Below the pieces are notes generated by a model. The model did no database searches. It saw only the letters and a program-made list of their open reading frames with translations, and had not been told where the DNA came from. A stretch of 64,000 bases of DNA. It comes from Pratylenchus scribneri (lineage: Eukaryota; Nematoda; Chromadorea; Rhabditida; Pratylenchidae). Positions 1 to 10,400 of this stretch are shown piece after piece. Numbering within the stretch: position 1 is the stretch's first letter; each line of letters opens with the position of its first letter. Location: contig JAQSEB010000014.1 of assembly GCA_030063045.1 (NCBI GenBank), positions 310,001 through 374,000 on the forward strand. Reading direction: 5' to 3'. The position numbers and the translations under genes were made by a program.

Positions 1-43
1 CTTCAATATTATGTATATCAATTTATAATTCACCCTAAATCAG

Positions 44-464
44 CTAAAAGACAATATTCGAACTGCCCGCCAATTGGGGCCAACATTTTTCCTACATTTT
101 ATAAATATTATGGTCAGCTGCGAATTCCCATTGGTCATCCATTATGGACTGATCACTAAATTGTCAACCATGCAAATATACAGTTCCATTACGCACATTG
201 CCATCACAACTGGGAATTGCCTCATTGAATATACAATTATTAGGTAAATTTAATCAAAAAATGAATGAAATAATATCTAATCCAATTTTAAGCCGTCATC
301 GAATTCTTCGCCAAAATGCCATTCATTTCATTAATCGAATTTTATTCAAAAACAATCGAAGAATAAATATTGAATTGACGAATACAAATACAACAATAAT
401 TCAAGGAAATAAAGCAAAAGAATCAGAACAATATTTTGAAATATTAAAGCAAGAATGGAAATAA
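44..464 (+). CDS. Sra/Srab/Sre-like chemoreceptor, 3' end only
   Basis: Last two exons (44-243, 293-464) of a serpentine chemoreceptor whose 5' part lies before the window; 1-43 is the end of an intron with a CAG acceptor. Exon one begins with the ENIRTARQL-type motif (here KDNIRTARQL) found at the same place in two other receptors in this window, and encodes the two last membrane helices. Exon two begins RHRILRQNA, matching RHQILRRNA and KHPILRRNA in the paralogues, and ends FEILKQEWK before TAA. Exon length of 200 bases and splice phase 2 equal those of both paralogues. Family placement rests on architecture and motifs of the nematode Sra superfamily; the exact subfamily is inference. Confidence 0.8.
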
Positions 465-867
465 ATAAATTCATATTTTTAATTATTTAATTTATTTTTA
501 TTTTAATAAAAATGCAAAGTATATATTTCCATTAGAAAAATTAAATTTAATTATAACTTTGATGTATTGCTGAATGTTGAGTAAAAAAATTCTGATTCAG
601 ATTTTTCCCAGATTTATATCAAATTTTGCCTGAAGGTTTTTTAAGGAAGGAAAAAGGAAAATGAGAATAAATGGGCGAATATTATTTATTTTGCCTTCTT
701 TCGATTGCCTCACCAAATCCTCCATATACGTCATTTGACCATTTTTTGACCACAAAAATGACCTCATTATGCACTCATTGCCCTAAAAATATAGTCGATG
801 CGACGCTGAAAAAATATTCAAATTCTTTAAAATTTTTTATTTACTTTTTAGTCTATTATTTAAAAGA
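465..867. other. intergenic, AT-rich
   Basis: About 400 bases between the receptor stop and the LITAF-like ATG. It holds an AATAAA-rich 3' flank near 470-510. A longer reading frame over 671-985 is in a different frame from the LITAF exons and is not supported. Confidence 0.6.
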
Positions 868-1261
868 ATGTCTCAATCAATTGAAAATGATCATCAAGTG
901 CCAAATACGAAAAATGCCAGTGCCAATGATGGACGAAAACACGATTTGGGGCCAAGAATGCAAGAAGTATGCACAAAATTATTAAAATCATTGATTATTC
1001 TTTAATTTTTTAGTTTTATTGCCAAAATTGTGCGGATTTTGTGCTGACCAAGACAAAACATAAGCCGGGAATTCTCAGCCATATTCTTGTCCATGCAACA
1101 TTTTTGATTGGGTAATATTTTTGTCCAAATAATATTCAAATTAGATAATATTAAGTTGTTGGCTTTTTTGCCTTGTGCCATGTTGCGTCGCTGATTTGCA
1201 TGATTGTGAACATTATTGCCCAAATTGCGACCAAATTTTGGGAGAATTTAAACGAATTTAA
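868..1261 (+). CDS. LITAF-domain membrane protein
   Basis: Three exons (868-966, 1014-1111, 1156-1261) splice to 303 bases and encode 100 residues. The N-terminus is polar, then FYCQNCADFVLTKTKHKPG gives the first CxxC of the LITAF zinc motif. A hydrophobic stretch (HILVHATFLIG, CWLFCLVPCCVADL) follows as the membrane-inserting helix, and EHYCPNCDQILGEFKR gives the second CxxC with the family's HxCPxC signature. LITAF proteins are small monotopic proteins of endosomal and lysosomal membranes. Introns are 47 and 44 bases with GT-AG ends, and the phases fit exactly. An AATAAA lies just after the stop. None of the exons is long enough to stand out as an ORF, so this gene is easy to miss. Confidence 0.88.
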
Positions 1262-2783
1262 ACACAAATAAATACATTTTTTAAAATTATCCATTTTTTT
1301 TTGTAATTTCATAAATTTTAATTATTATAATAATTTTCTGTTTATTTTTTTCAAATATTTTATATAATTTAATTTTACTGATGATCTTTAAGTAAGACTG
1401 AATATTGTTTCCTTAAAAAGAGTAATTGTCACTTAGAATAAGAAATAAATTATAAAATGACAGCCAGGAGACCTTCAGAATTGGCCAAGTTTTTGGTTTT
1501 AAAAATGTTAATTTATTATCTTGAAAATTTTTACCAAATTAAATAATTTCCGCCCACTCTTCTTTGAAAATATTATTAAAATTGAAAAACTTCCAAATTT
1601 ATTCAATTATCACAGATTGAATTACTAAATAAATTAGGGTACAAAATGTGGGAAAATGGTTTAAAAGGAAAAGCAATTGAAAACTTAAAGAACCACATTC
1701 CAGGCAAACTAAATTTGACAAATTGACCCAAATAAAATAGTCCAAATTCGTCAGAAATTTTGCCAATTCATTCCCAATTCCCACAAAACACAATCAAAGA
1801 ACCAGCGGAACATCCCAATTTTGGAATTCGCATTTTCAAATATGTAAAGTTTGCGTAAATTACTCTTAATTTATTTGAGAAATACAATAATTCCATTTAA
1901 AAATAATTTTCAAAATCAATGCACCCCGATTTTCCATAAATCATGAATTAATATTTAAATTTGTAAAGCTATTGATTTCAATTTATTGTTTCATTTTTAT
2001 TGAGTTTGGGAAATTTTCTACCAAACTCTCATAAAATTCTCACTTAGAAAACAAAAAAAGAGCTTCATGCAATAGTACAAATAAATAAAAAATTAAATGA
2101 ATAAATATACTTAAATGGAATGAAGCTGAAAGAATAATCTCGTATTCTTAATTCACATTCAATTCAATTCAATTCAATTTAATTTACATCATTATTCGGT
2201 TCATTCGGCAACATTTTTAGAAAGAGACATTTTTACATTGATTAAAGCACATAAACATAAATTCATTGTCACTATTTTTCTTTCTTAAAAATGGTGAAAA
2301 AAAATTATATTTGTATTATTATTTGAGAAAGAATAAACGCCTACGCTTGTAGGAAATTAATCAAATAAAATTAATAATATAATGACATAAAAAATTTGTA
2401 CAATCTCTTAAGTCTTCTTAACCCAATATACCCGTTTGTCTGAAAATTGTACTGCACCCAAAACATAATAATGCTAATTAAATTAATTTCTACCGTGTCA
2501 TACATTTCCATCGATTTCTATGTCATTTTCGAAAAATTTTCCAGATGGCTTTTATATGATATTTATTATTTAAAACAAATATTTTCTTTCTTTTTTTTTT
2601 AAATGAAAGCAATTGCTTAATTAATATAAAAGACCTCAATAAAATTAAAATTATTAATATTTTCATTTTTGAAAAAAAATAAAAATAATTTCGTTAAATA
2701 ATTTCGTTTCTCACAGCAAATAAATTAATTAAAATATATTTTTAATTTATTTCCCCCATTTTATAGGTGAAATATGCAAATGA
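1262..2783. other. intergenic, AT-rich
   Basis: No gene is supported. A short open stretch at 1619-1726 (+) reads IELLNKLGYKMWENGLKG and on to a TGA, preceded by a CACAG acceptor-like site. It could be an exon of a small gene, but no convincing donor or start was found. A TTTATAG acceptor-like site at 2760-2766 lies just before the next receptor and could be a trans-splice site. Confidence 0.4.
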
Positions 2784-4067
2784 ATGTTTCACATTTGGGC
2801 ACATCCCCAATTGTTAATCCAATTCGAATTTCGAATTTCCATTGTTTTTGCCAATTTATTATTGCTTTTTGCCATTCATTTTCCCCTTTCCCTTCTAAAT
2901 TGTTGGCTCCAATTTCGTCCATCAATTATTCACCCAAATCTAAAATGCATTTTATTGGCCCAAAGTTTATGTTTTTGCGGATTTGGCATTGCCAGATGTA
3001 CACAAATTTTTAATATTTTTATTTATGGGCCAGAACATTTATTGGATGGAAAAATTATTCAGGTAAATCTATCAAAATATACAATTAAAATGAATTATTT
3101 TTCAGTCAACATTGATGTTCACCCTTGAATTTATGAATGCAATTGGCCATATTTTATTGGTGGAAAGAGTGGTGGCCACTTTGCTTTATAAAAATTATGA
3201 AAAATATAAAAATCCAATTTTCACAATTTGTTGGTTTATTGCCATTGTGAGTTTAATCCAAAATTAAATTATAAATATAATATTAAAGTGCATTTATTCT
3301 GCCTACACAACATTTGAGCAAATATTCCAATCGGATGATCCAAATGATGTTTTGAAAATCACCCCAAGTATTGTCATTTCGGCCGGTTTTTGGCTGGCAT
3401 TGGCTTTCATCGAAATTTTTGTTAGTTTTATTCTTTTTATTGCCCTTTGAATATTCCCAATAGATAATTTCAATAATTGGTGCCCACAATGTGAAGAAAT
3501 ATAAAAGGGAATTGCGCATTCAAGGCGAACACAATTTGAGTGAAAGATTCCAGGCAATTGGGCCATTCAAACTAATTCACTCAATATTTGTATTCAAATA
3601 GATGTCCGAAAATATTCGAACTGCGCGACAATTGGCACCAACATTCACATTCCATTTTTTGAATATATTTTTTGGTTCCTCCTATCCAATTCTCCTCTTT
3701 TTTGGGTTGGTCACGGATCCAATTTTGATGGAAATGCTCAGCCAATTTGGTTTCCTTTTTATGGCCATTTGTAATATTGGAATTGAATTCACAATTATTA
3801 GGTTATTAATATTTAAATATTATTTTTATTCCCATTTTCAGTCGGCATCAAATTTTGCGTCGAAATGCCCTCCAAATTCTGCGAAAATTAAGTCTAAAAA
3901 TGAGGATTATTGGAAAGCGGAATCGAATTGAAAATTCAAATTCAATGATAAATTTTCAAACAATTTCCAGTCAACCTAAATTTGCAGCAAATAGAAATGA
4001 AGGGGATGAATATTTTCGAATTTTACAAAAAGAATGGGATGAAGCCGCCATTCAAAAAATGGGATAA
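2784..4067 (+). CDS. Sra/Srab/Sre-like chemoreceptor
   Basis: Six exons (2784-3062, 3106-3246, 3289-3420, 3464-3553, 3602-3801, 3842-4067) give 1068 bases, 355 residues. Landmarks shared with the paralogue at 19153: IHPNLKCIL and GPEHLLD in exon 1, NAIGHILLVERVVATLLYK (helix 3), YSAYTTFEQ, HNLSERFQ, SENIRTARQLAPTF and RHQILRRNA. The start at 2784 makes exon 1 exactly 279 bases, as in the paralogue; an upstream ATG at 2780 in another frame looks like the paralogue's MNVTE start, so a small N-terminal frameshift is possible. Intron 4 begins GC rather than GT (donor at 3554). Exons 3 and 4 are separated by an intron that the paralogue lacks. Predicted role: ligand-sensing G-protein-coupled receptor in chemosensory neurons. 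Confidence 0.82.
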
Positions 4068-4322
4068 AAATGGCATTTAATAATTTGGATAAATTTTGAT
4101 GGAATAAGCCAAATTGAATTTGTGGAATATTTGCTTGCATTTATTTATATTGCGATACAATTTAAATTGAATTATTTTTCGCAAATTATAATTTTTTATA
4201 TTTTCTCATCTCACAATTTATTATTTCTTTCGATTCTTTTTCCATTATTATTCTTTTATGGGCATTCAACATAGGTGATTGTGGCATCTATTAATAAAAT
4301 TATAAAATATAAAAAGTTAAAA

Positions 4323-5018
4323 TCAACTTTTTGCGATGCCCACTGTTCCCCCTTGTGGCTCCAAATATTTGAACGCTGCCTCGGACAAATCCACGTGACT
4401 TTCCGGGCATTCCGGGCATTTATTGTTGATTGGGACGGTCAAACTATTTAATTTAAAATAATTTAACAAAGTTATAATCCTCTTGGATTTACGTATTTGG
4501 TGTTGTGCAATTCACACAAGTGTAAGTGATTTTGACACATTTGTTAATGCAAATTGGATCATTAAGCTGTGATTGACTTGATCCGCTTCCCTGGCAAGGA
4601 GGAACCCATTGGCCGGCACTGTTGAAAAGTGCGCCGGAGGCAGCAGCGGACATTCCAGGCTAAACAATGCAAAAATTAGAGATCGAACGAGACGAGACTC
4701 TCCGATTGAGCCCGGTTGCCAAATTCTAAAATATTTCTTGAAATTTTTGTACCTTTCCTTGGTCCAATCCGCATGCCCCGGTGCCACTGGGACCGTATAA
4801 GGTGAATTTCCCTCCCTGGATTGGTTGATTCAATTTTGAGGTGATTGGTCCGGTGGCATTTTCCTTCAAACAACCATTCAATTTGGCATTGGATGGATCC
4901 GTGCCCACAACCATATCTTTTTGATCTATGAATATTAATTATGTGGAATAAATTTACCAGCAAAAGAATTTGAAATGAGCATCGACAAGACGGCGATTGC
5001 CAAAATTGTTGGGGCCAT
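4323..5018 (-). CDS. secreted expansin-like / RlpA-like DPBB protein
   Basis: Four exons on the minus strand (5018-4958, 4925-4753, 4659-4493, 4443-4323) give 462 bases, 153 residues. MAPTILAIAVLSMLISNSFA is a clear signal peptide. The mature part is a double-psi beta-barrel: GKFTLYGPSGTGACG, then MSAAASGALFNSAG, INKCVKITY and PECPESHVDLSEAAFKYL, the order seen in expansin-like and barwin/RlpA-like proteins, with paired cysteines and the HVDLS aspartate. Known relatives loosen cell-wall polysaccharide without hydrolysis; in plant-parasitic nematodes they are secreted effectors. No carbohydrate-binding module is fused. A TATA box lies 73 bases upstream of the ATG. Function on plant wall is inference; the fold assignment is strong. 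Confidence 0.88.
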
Positions 5019-5090
5019 TTTTATGTGAGAGAAGTTAATTTAAATTTAATATTCTAATTTAAAATGATTTATTCCACATTTTTTAAGCAT

Positions 5091-5097
5091 TTTTATA
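5091..5097 (-). promoter_or_regulatory. TATA box of the expansin-like gene
   Basis: Minus strand reads TATAAAA, 73-79 bases upstream of the ATG at 5018. Confidence 0.55.
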
Positions 5098-5576
5098 CAG
5101 AAAAAAGCCAACGGTAGATCGAAAGAATGGATAATCTCATTTATTTGTTTAGTAATTTTTTGATTGATTTGCAACTAACTAAATAATATTTTTTGGCCTT
5201 TTTTTGACATTCTATTTGGCACAGATGCAATTGATGATGATGGGCCAATTCACAATTTAGGGCAAATTGAATCAAACGTAGCCCATTATTTATATAGCTT
5301 ACCTTTTCCCCAAATTATTTAGGCTTTTGGTCCATTCAAAAAATGAACTAATAAAATGGTACAAACAATGAATACGAGCGATCTTTTCAATAAATTCCTA
5401 CATTTGTACACATTTGATCTCGAATAAAATTGGTTTTTGACCTCAAATTTCAAAAATAAACGGAGTTTGGAATTTGGATTAGTGCGGTCCATTTATCCCA
5501 TTCATTTTTTAATTTATTCAAATCCTCTCATTTTGAATATTTTTATCATTTGAATAATAAAATTCACAAAATTAAT

Positions 5577-6080
5577 TGACCTGTGAACTTTGGACACCGG
5601 CGAATTTTGGGCATCAAATATGAAAAATAATTAAAAACTATATAAAATGGATTCTTGTGTAAATAGTAATTTATGATCATATTTTATATTGTAAATTCCG
5701 ATTTTTGTGACTTTCCCAAATTTTCAAATAATTTTTCCCGAAATAACAATCGACGTATCTTGAATGGCCGGTTACAAATCTGCTATTATTTTCACATTTT
5801 CATAAATATAAATGTTAGTTTTCAATGCCAATAAATAAGATTTTTAACTCTGCTCGTCAAGATGCGTCGATTGATATATCATTTACATGGTTTTAGGAAT
5901 TTTTTTTGTAAATTTGGTCCCAGAAAAGTAAAAAAAAAACTCCGAATTAACAATATAATATGATCGTTAAATTCATTTAAAAACGGATCCATTTTATATG
6001 ATTTTAAATCATTTTTTACATTTGGTGCCAAAAATTCGAAGTGCCTAAAGTTAGTCGGTGCCAAAAGTTCATCGAACTAA
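5577..6080. repeat. degenerate foldback / MITE-like inverted repeat
   Basis: Two arms of roughly 190 bases are imperfect inverted copies. ATATAAAATGGATTC at about 5640 faces its complement around 5988-6003; the stretch with GATCATATT at about 5676 faces that near 5958; CAATCGACGTATCTTGA at about 5749 faces TCAAGATGCGTCGATTG near 5857. The centre is AT-rich. Arms have many mismatches, so the element is old. A small minus-strand ORF inside it is not coding. Confidence 0.7.
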
Positions 6081-6222
6081 GGAATTTGCTGGAAATATTT
6101 TAAAATGCCATTTATCAAATTCAAGTAAAATTCATCCAAGAAAAGTGTGGAAAATATATTAAAAAACAAAAATCAAAAAAATAATTCTTCCAATTAAATT
6201 AAAATAATCCATCCGTTCTTTT

Positions 6223-6673
6223 TCATTCCATTGCATTTTCCATTCCGATTGTTCGGAACAAATTGAATCGTCCTCCACCAGCGGTCCCTCCTTGTTTTTG
6301 TTGCTTTTCTAAATTATTTTTCAGTTTATTTAATATTTTCCACTCATTTTTTTTCCAACTTTTTGCCGTTTTGCATGCTTCACATTTGCATCCTTTTTCA
6401 TGTTTTGTGTTATTTTTGTTTGCCTTTTTTGCCAATTTTTCCTCTCCAATTTCATCCGATTCTTCGGATTCAATCAATTCTGTGAATAAAATAAATTTAT
6501 TTATTTTATTTTCACCCACCAATTGATTGTTGCAATGGCTGTGCCCCCTCAATTTCGGTGCTCAATAATTCCTCAGCAGGTTGATCGGCTGGTTGGAATG
6601 GAAGAGCAAAATTTATTTGGAAATAAAATGCCAAAAGAATGAAAAGGCAAAAGCCGGCTAATTTTGTGCACAT
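6223..6673 (-). CDS. secreted lysine-rich protein, unknown function
   Basis: Two exons (6673-6520, 6479-6223) give 411 bases, 136 residues. The start MCTKLAGFCLFILLAFYFQ gives a signal peptide ending near NFALPF. The mature chain is acidic first (ELIESEESDEIGEEK), then strongly basic with a GCKCEAC cysteine cluster and a glutamine/glycine-rich end. An in-frame ATG at 6724 lies directly at the TATA box (6726-6732), so it is probably not transcribed; the start at 6673 fits a TATA box 53-59 bases upstream. I do not recognise the family. It may be a secreted effector or antimicrobial-type peptide precursor, but this is speculation. Confidence 0.75.
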
Positions 6674-6725
6674 TTTAATAATTATTTTGGAGAAAATAAT
6701 TTTTTTAGAATTAAATTCAGCCACT

Positions 6726-6732
6726 TTTTATA
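6726..6732 (-). promoter_or_regulatory. TATA box of the lysine-rich secreted gene
   Basis: Minus strand reads CCTATAAAAAG, 53-59 bases before the chosen ATG. Confidence 0.6.
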
Positions 6733-7479
6733 GGCCCCTTTTCCCATTCATTTTCATTTCATTGTTTCCCAATTTGGAAATTTAAATAACGAAAAAAATT
6801 GTTTACCATTTTTTCCTATTTTTTGTCTATTTTCCTCCCACCCAAAATCCCTCTGACAATAAAGAATATCCCATTTTTCATTTCATTTCATTGTTCTTTC
6901 TTTTTTTTTCAATTTTAATTGGCCAAAAATAGAAAACAATGAATTTTTATTTTGACTCATTTTTCAATTTTGATTGCTTATTCCATTTTTGGAAATACTT
7001 TAAAAAATTAATTAATTTCTGTTAATTTTAAATCAAATTTATTAAATTTCATATTCAATATTATCAAAAATAAACATAGTGAAAATAATAAAAAATCTAA
7101 ATTTATTTTAATTTTTTTTTCATAAATATAATTTTAATTGTTTGCTCAATAAATTTGCTTATTTTTTTTTGTTTTAAACTCATCCATCTGCTCATTTTGA
7201 ACTTTTTACACTTCCAATAATTTTATTAAATCAGGTGAAAAATTTCGAATATTTCTAATTTACAATTTCCATCCATTCATCACATTTTTCTTTCATTTTC
7301 TTGCGTAGAAAATTTAATTATTGACTGGATAAATGGAAAATGGGAAGGAAAAGTGCCAATTAGTGGAATTGTCAGAAATTAAATATTAAAACATTCAATT
7401 ATTTTATTCATGTAATATTTTCCTCGTATCGAAACTTTGAGAAATTTATTGAAAAAATTGAAATAAATAAAATCGAAAA
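6733..7479. other. intergenic between divergent genes
   Basis: AT-rich sequence between the minus-strand secreted gene and the plus-strand receptor. No exon-like or repeat structure seen. Confidence 0.5.
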
Positions 7480-10400
7480 ATGGCCAATGACCAAATCAGT
7501 GAATCGATGTTCATCACGGCAATTGTCCAATGTTTAATATGTTCTTTTGGATTGGCCTTAAACGGATTTTTGGCCATTGTGATCATCCGAAATAAGTTGG
7601 GATTCATACAAATTTATATTTTAATCATTTTGTATTTTTGTTATTTCTTTAAAGAAAGCTTCGCTTTTATTGTTGCGGTTTTTTCCTCATGATTTTGGCC
7701 ATTTACGATTCAATTGCCGAATTTTTCCTGGTTTTCCTCTCCACTCCTTTGACCATTTTTCAAATCACGATCCCCCTATTAACTTGCTTTTGGCTTGATT
7801 TTTATTGTGTTTATGCCCAAAATAATGCCCAACTTTTGATGTGCTCAATTTCCATTGATCGATTGATTTCCATTTTATTTCCAGTCAGGTGATGAGAAAT
7901 ATTGAAAAATATTAAAAATGTTACATCTAAAAATTGAAATTTTTATTGAAATTATTTTCCATTGTTATTAATTAGTTCTAATCTAAGTTAAAGAGTTAGA
8001 GCTAATTGGGGCGAGAGCCGGGACTAGGATCTCGTCCCGGGCCTTCGCCGGAGGCCTAAGCCCTCACAATGGCCCAATGAATTGGATGGGGATTAGGGGT
8101 GAATCAAATTTAAATTATTCTTTGCTTATTGTGCAGGAAAATGTGATAATATGGATGGCTTTTTTAAAAAGGCAGATTGGGGCAATATTTGATTGCTAGA
8201 GTGACGGGACGGGTTGATAAAGACAGTGGTGGTACAGTAGGATGAATAAAAAAAGGCTCTTTAGCATTGACAGAATTAAATATAAATACATAATATTAAG
8301 TCCAAATGCCCCAGAATTGGCCAAAATATTCATAAGAAATTGTCGAAAAATACATTTCTTTTATTCGTAAAAATATCTGAATCACCATAAATTTTAATAT
8401 TTTTTAAATATTATTAATTTTATTTTATTTTTTCATATTTTTTTAGCTATAAGCGAATTTGTTCAGAGCATAAATTCAAATATATTGCCGCATTTCTCAT
8501 TCCTCCGGCCATTTATGTTTCCTATTTGGTCATTCTTTTCTACAATTATTCCATAGCAAATTCGGACAAGTTAACAAAATAATAAATGGATGATAGAATG
8601 AAAAATATTTTCAGGCCAGTTTATTGTATGCCCAGCGATTATGTGGATGCAATGGCCACAAAAATAATGTACAATGTTTTAATGTATTCAAATTTGGTCA
8701 TGATTGCCGTTTATTCACTCATTTGGATTCTTCTAAAAGCTAAAGGTCCTCGGGATTGGGCCGAATACCTAAATATGATATTCGCAATGATAGGGCTAAA
8801 AAGTGAGCTAAAATTACAAATGAATTTTTCAAATGAATTATTTATTTAATAACATCGAAAATAGGTGAAATAATTAGATAAAGAATTATTGGATTTGGTT
8901 GAAAATTAAAATTGCAAAGTTATGAACAAAAAGCGGAATAAGCCTAAAAACTATAAAATTAGAAAAAGAAAACAAAGAAGAACAATTGATATTACGTTTT
9001 GTGATATTTCAATTAAAGTACTCGTTTTTACTGCCATAGTATACTACTCTTCTATATATGTATATTATATATTTATTATTATTTTTAGTTATTTACTTTA
9101 GTATACAAAAATAAGTATATATATTTTTACGTTATATTTTTTTCTTTTTTTTCCTCTCGGTAATTTTCGTTTTTGGCCATAAAATTTTGGCAAATTTCAT
9201 TTGCTCAAAATTATAATGATCTACTTTAAGAGCTTAATCCAATTGTAAAACTTTTAATGACTTGAAAGATTGCTGAGCCACTCCCCAAAATATCGGGTTA
9301 CCAAATTTGGGTCCCAATCCCAATTTATATTCTATATATTTATATTCTATTATATTTATATTATATTCTATTTATGTTAGATTCTATTCCATTATAATCT
9401 TTTTATATTCTATTCTATTTATATTCTATATTTTATTCTATTTATATTCTATTCTATTCTATTTTATTTATGTTATATTCAATTCTAACATATAATCTAT
9501 TTACATTCTATTCTATTCTATTCTATTCTATTCTATTCTATTCTATTCTATTTGTGTTATATTCTATTCTATTATATTCTATTCTATATTCTATTTATAT
9601 TCTATTCTATTTGTGTTATATTCTATTCTATTATATTCTATTCTATATTATATTTATATTCTATTCTATTCTATTCTAGTTATATTCTATCCTAGTCTAT
9701 TCTATTTATATTCTATTCTAGTTTATTTATAATTTATATTCTATTCTATTATAATCTATGTATATTCTATTCTATTTTTTCTATTCTATTTATATTATAT
9801 TCTATTCTATTTATATTCTATTCTATTTATAATCTATATATTTATATTCTATTCTATTTATATTCTATTCTATTTATAATCTATATATTTATATTCTATT
9901 CTATTTATATTCATTATATTCTATTATATTTATAATCTATATATTTATATTCTATTTATATTCTATTCTATTCTATTCTATTTATATTCTATTCTTATTC
10001 TATTTATGTTATATTCTATTCTATTCTATTTTATTTATGTTATATTCATTTCTAATATAATCTATTTATATTCTATTCTATTCTATTCTATTCTATTTAT
10101 ATTCTATCCTAGTCTATTCTATTTATATTCTATTCTATTCTATTCTATTCTATTCTATTCTATTCTATTCTATTCTATTCTATTCTATTTATATTCTATC
10201 CTAGTCTATTCTATTTATATTCTATTCTATTCTATTCTATTTATAATTTATATTCTATTCTATTATAATCTATGTATATTCTATTCTATTTTTTCTATTC
10301 TATTCTATTTATATTATATTCTATTCTATTTTTTCTATTCTATTATATTTATATTATATTCTATTCTATTTATACTCTATTCTATTCTATTTATAATCTA

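Noticed and set aside
671..985. 104-codon ORF
   Set aside because: It overlaps the LITAF exon 1 in another frame; the spliced LITAF model explains the region much better.
5879..6064. Minus-strand ORF beginning MAPTNFRHFEF
   Set aside because: It lies within an arm of the foldback element and has no splice or domain support.
7689..7892. ORF start at the ATG 7689 as a separate gene
   Set aside because: It is the inside of receptor exon 2, reached in frame through the intron 7596-7654.
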